Below are positions 63,425 through 64,000 of a stretch of 64,000 nt of DNA, piece by piece. The DNA is taken from assembly GCA_030549905.1 (NCBI GenBank), contig JAUQQK010000005.1:43371-107370 (forward strand), in the 5' to 3' direction. The DNA is from Aquificota bacterium. Its GTDB lineage: Bacteria > Aquificota > Aquificia > Aquificales > Aquificaceae. The notes under the pieces were generated by a model. That model searched no databases and was not told the DNA's origin. It saw only the letters and a list, made by a program, of their open reading frames with translations. The first letter of the stretch is position 1; every line of letters starts with the position of its first letter. The position numbers and the translations under genes are program-made.

Positions 63425-64000
63425 TTATACCTCCTTTTGGAAGCCTATGAAGTTAAGCTCATGAATGTAAGCCTCACTTCCGCCGTAATTATCTACAATG
63501 AAAAGCCTCCACATCCTTGCATAGCCACTTCTGCTTACATAAATCGTCTGTGGGTCTGTATTGGCATTAGAAAGAGTCACCTCCGCTACAGTCTCCCAGT
63601 TTATTCCGTCGCTTGACCTCTGCACTCTTACATTGCGTGCACCATAAGCAGCACTATCCGCCCTATTTCTCACCTCTACCGTGTGGACAAAAACCTCCAC
63701 TGGAAAGTCATATCTCAGCCACTGGTTTGTGGTAGCGCCATAGGCACTCGCCCATATAGACATGTTTTTATCAAAAGCCCTGAAAGCTTCATATCCGCTT
63801 CCATAACTACTGCTTGCACTTGCAATGCCCTCGGGAGTAGTATTTGATGTCATCGGTGGCACTTCTCTGCGTGTTAAGGCGTTGGAATTAATAAACGACG
63901 GCCATGCGTTGTTGTTTGCTCTTATGACATCCAGCGCAGTCTGTGAAAGTATTATCGCCTGCATAGCAGTTCTACTGTTAAGTATCGCCTGCATAGCAGT
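63425..64000 (-). CDS. Phage tail-fibre-like protein with discoidin (F5/8 type C) domain, 5' end outside the window
   Basis: The visible C-terminal part is 191 residues, and the frame stays open through the right edge (T-A before the first Met). A ten-residue repeat (TAMQAILNSR, TAMQAIILSQ, TALDVIRANN) is encoded by a 30-bp near-repeat at the edge. A galactose-binding-like domain follows (YEAFRAFDKNMSIWASAYG, WLRYDF, VEVRNR, HELNFIGF), usually a receptor-binding module. The gene ends next to the small phage gene. Earlier exons of the prophage must lie to the right. Confidence 0.8.
   Translation of the reverse strand, partial: TAMQAILNSRTAMQAIILSQTALDVIRANNNAWPSFINSNALTRREVPPMTSNTTPEGIASASSSYGSGYEAFRAFDKNMSIWASAYGATTNQWLRYDFPVEVFVHTVEVRNRADSAAYGARNVRVQRSSDGINWETVAEVTLSNANTDPQTIYVSRSGYARMWRLFIVDNYGGSEAYIHELNFIGFQKEV

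Overview
The window comes from a thermophilic, autotrophic member of the Aquificaceae (Hydrogenobacter / Thermocrinis / Aquifex relatives). The assignment rests on three things. Lumazine synthase and KDO-8-phosphate synthase read almost like the well-known Aquifex aeolicus proteins. A reductive-TCA gene group is present (aconitase, malate dehydrogenase, fumarase alpha, and a long SucD/CcsB-type acyl-CoA ligase subunit). The genes are tightly packed, short and interleaved on both strands, with many ATGA and TGATG overlaps. No exact species call is possible from sequence alone.

Layout. 1-2.6 kb: RND/MFP/TolC efflux operon, cut by the left edge. 2.6-8.3 kb: PilZ-like protein, murF, a frameshifted HD-GYP/GGDEF gene, an MFS transporter, pheS and rplT. 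8.3-10.05 kb: an orphan TnpB-related element ending in a perfect hairpin. 10-24.9 kb: housekeeping genes (PEBP protein, lipA, engB, folC, csp, two tatA copies, nusB, ribH, panC, recO, hldE-C, glgA, nadC, a rhodanese, a lipoprotein, a biotin carboxylase, hslV, an EAL protein, hisA, hemH). 24.9-31 kb: tRNA-Gly(CCC), hemB, a Uma2 protein, hemC, aspS, gatA. 31-37.5 kb: methyltransferase, dnaJ-hspR, a KhtT/KhtU-like antiporter pair, a DUF374 acyltransferase, an M23 peptidase, prmA. 37.6-50.4 kb: MgtA-type ATPase, purF, kdsA, proB, a CoA-binding protein, a TetR regulator, trpB2, SRP RNA, trmFO, glmS, argF, a small lytic transglycosylase. 50.5-55.7 kb: reductive-TCA genes. 55.7-56.6 kb: a DUF29 gene split by a 346-bp insertion that carries a promoter and a multi-hairpin RNA. 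56.6-61.1 kb: uvrC, obg, a NurA-like protein, an AEC transporter. 61.1-64 kb: repeats followed by the late end of a prophage (lysis cassette and tail fibre), running off the right edge.

How the genes work together. The aconitase-mdh-fumarase operon and the convergent acyl-CoA ligase subunit belong to reductive citric-acid-cycle CO2 fixation; a biotin carboxylase lies elsewhere in the window. hemB, hemC and hemH give three haem steps. panC, ribH, nadC, folC and lipA are cofactor genes, and murF, glmS, kdsA, hldE and the M23 peptidase serve the Gram-negative envelope. Three genes carry cyclic-di-GMP-type domains (PilZ-like, HD-GYP/GGDEF, degenerate GGDEF-EAL).

Most notable signals: (1) the DUF29-splitting insertion with a canonical promoter, dense stem-loops and a 6-bp direct repeat, my best candidate for something undescribed; (2) a recurrent TANAAT-like hexamer 6-8 nt upstream of start codons, often back to back between divergent genes, which suggests widespread leaderless transcripts; (3) a homopolymer frameshift splitting the HD-GYP/GGDEF gene; (4) two small unrecognised ORFs at the tail of the reductive-TCA operon; (5) the repeat-rich prophage junction.
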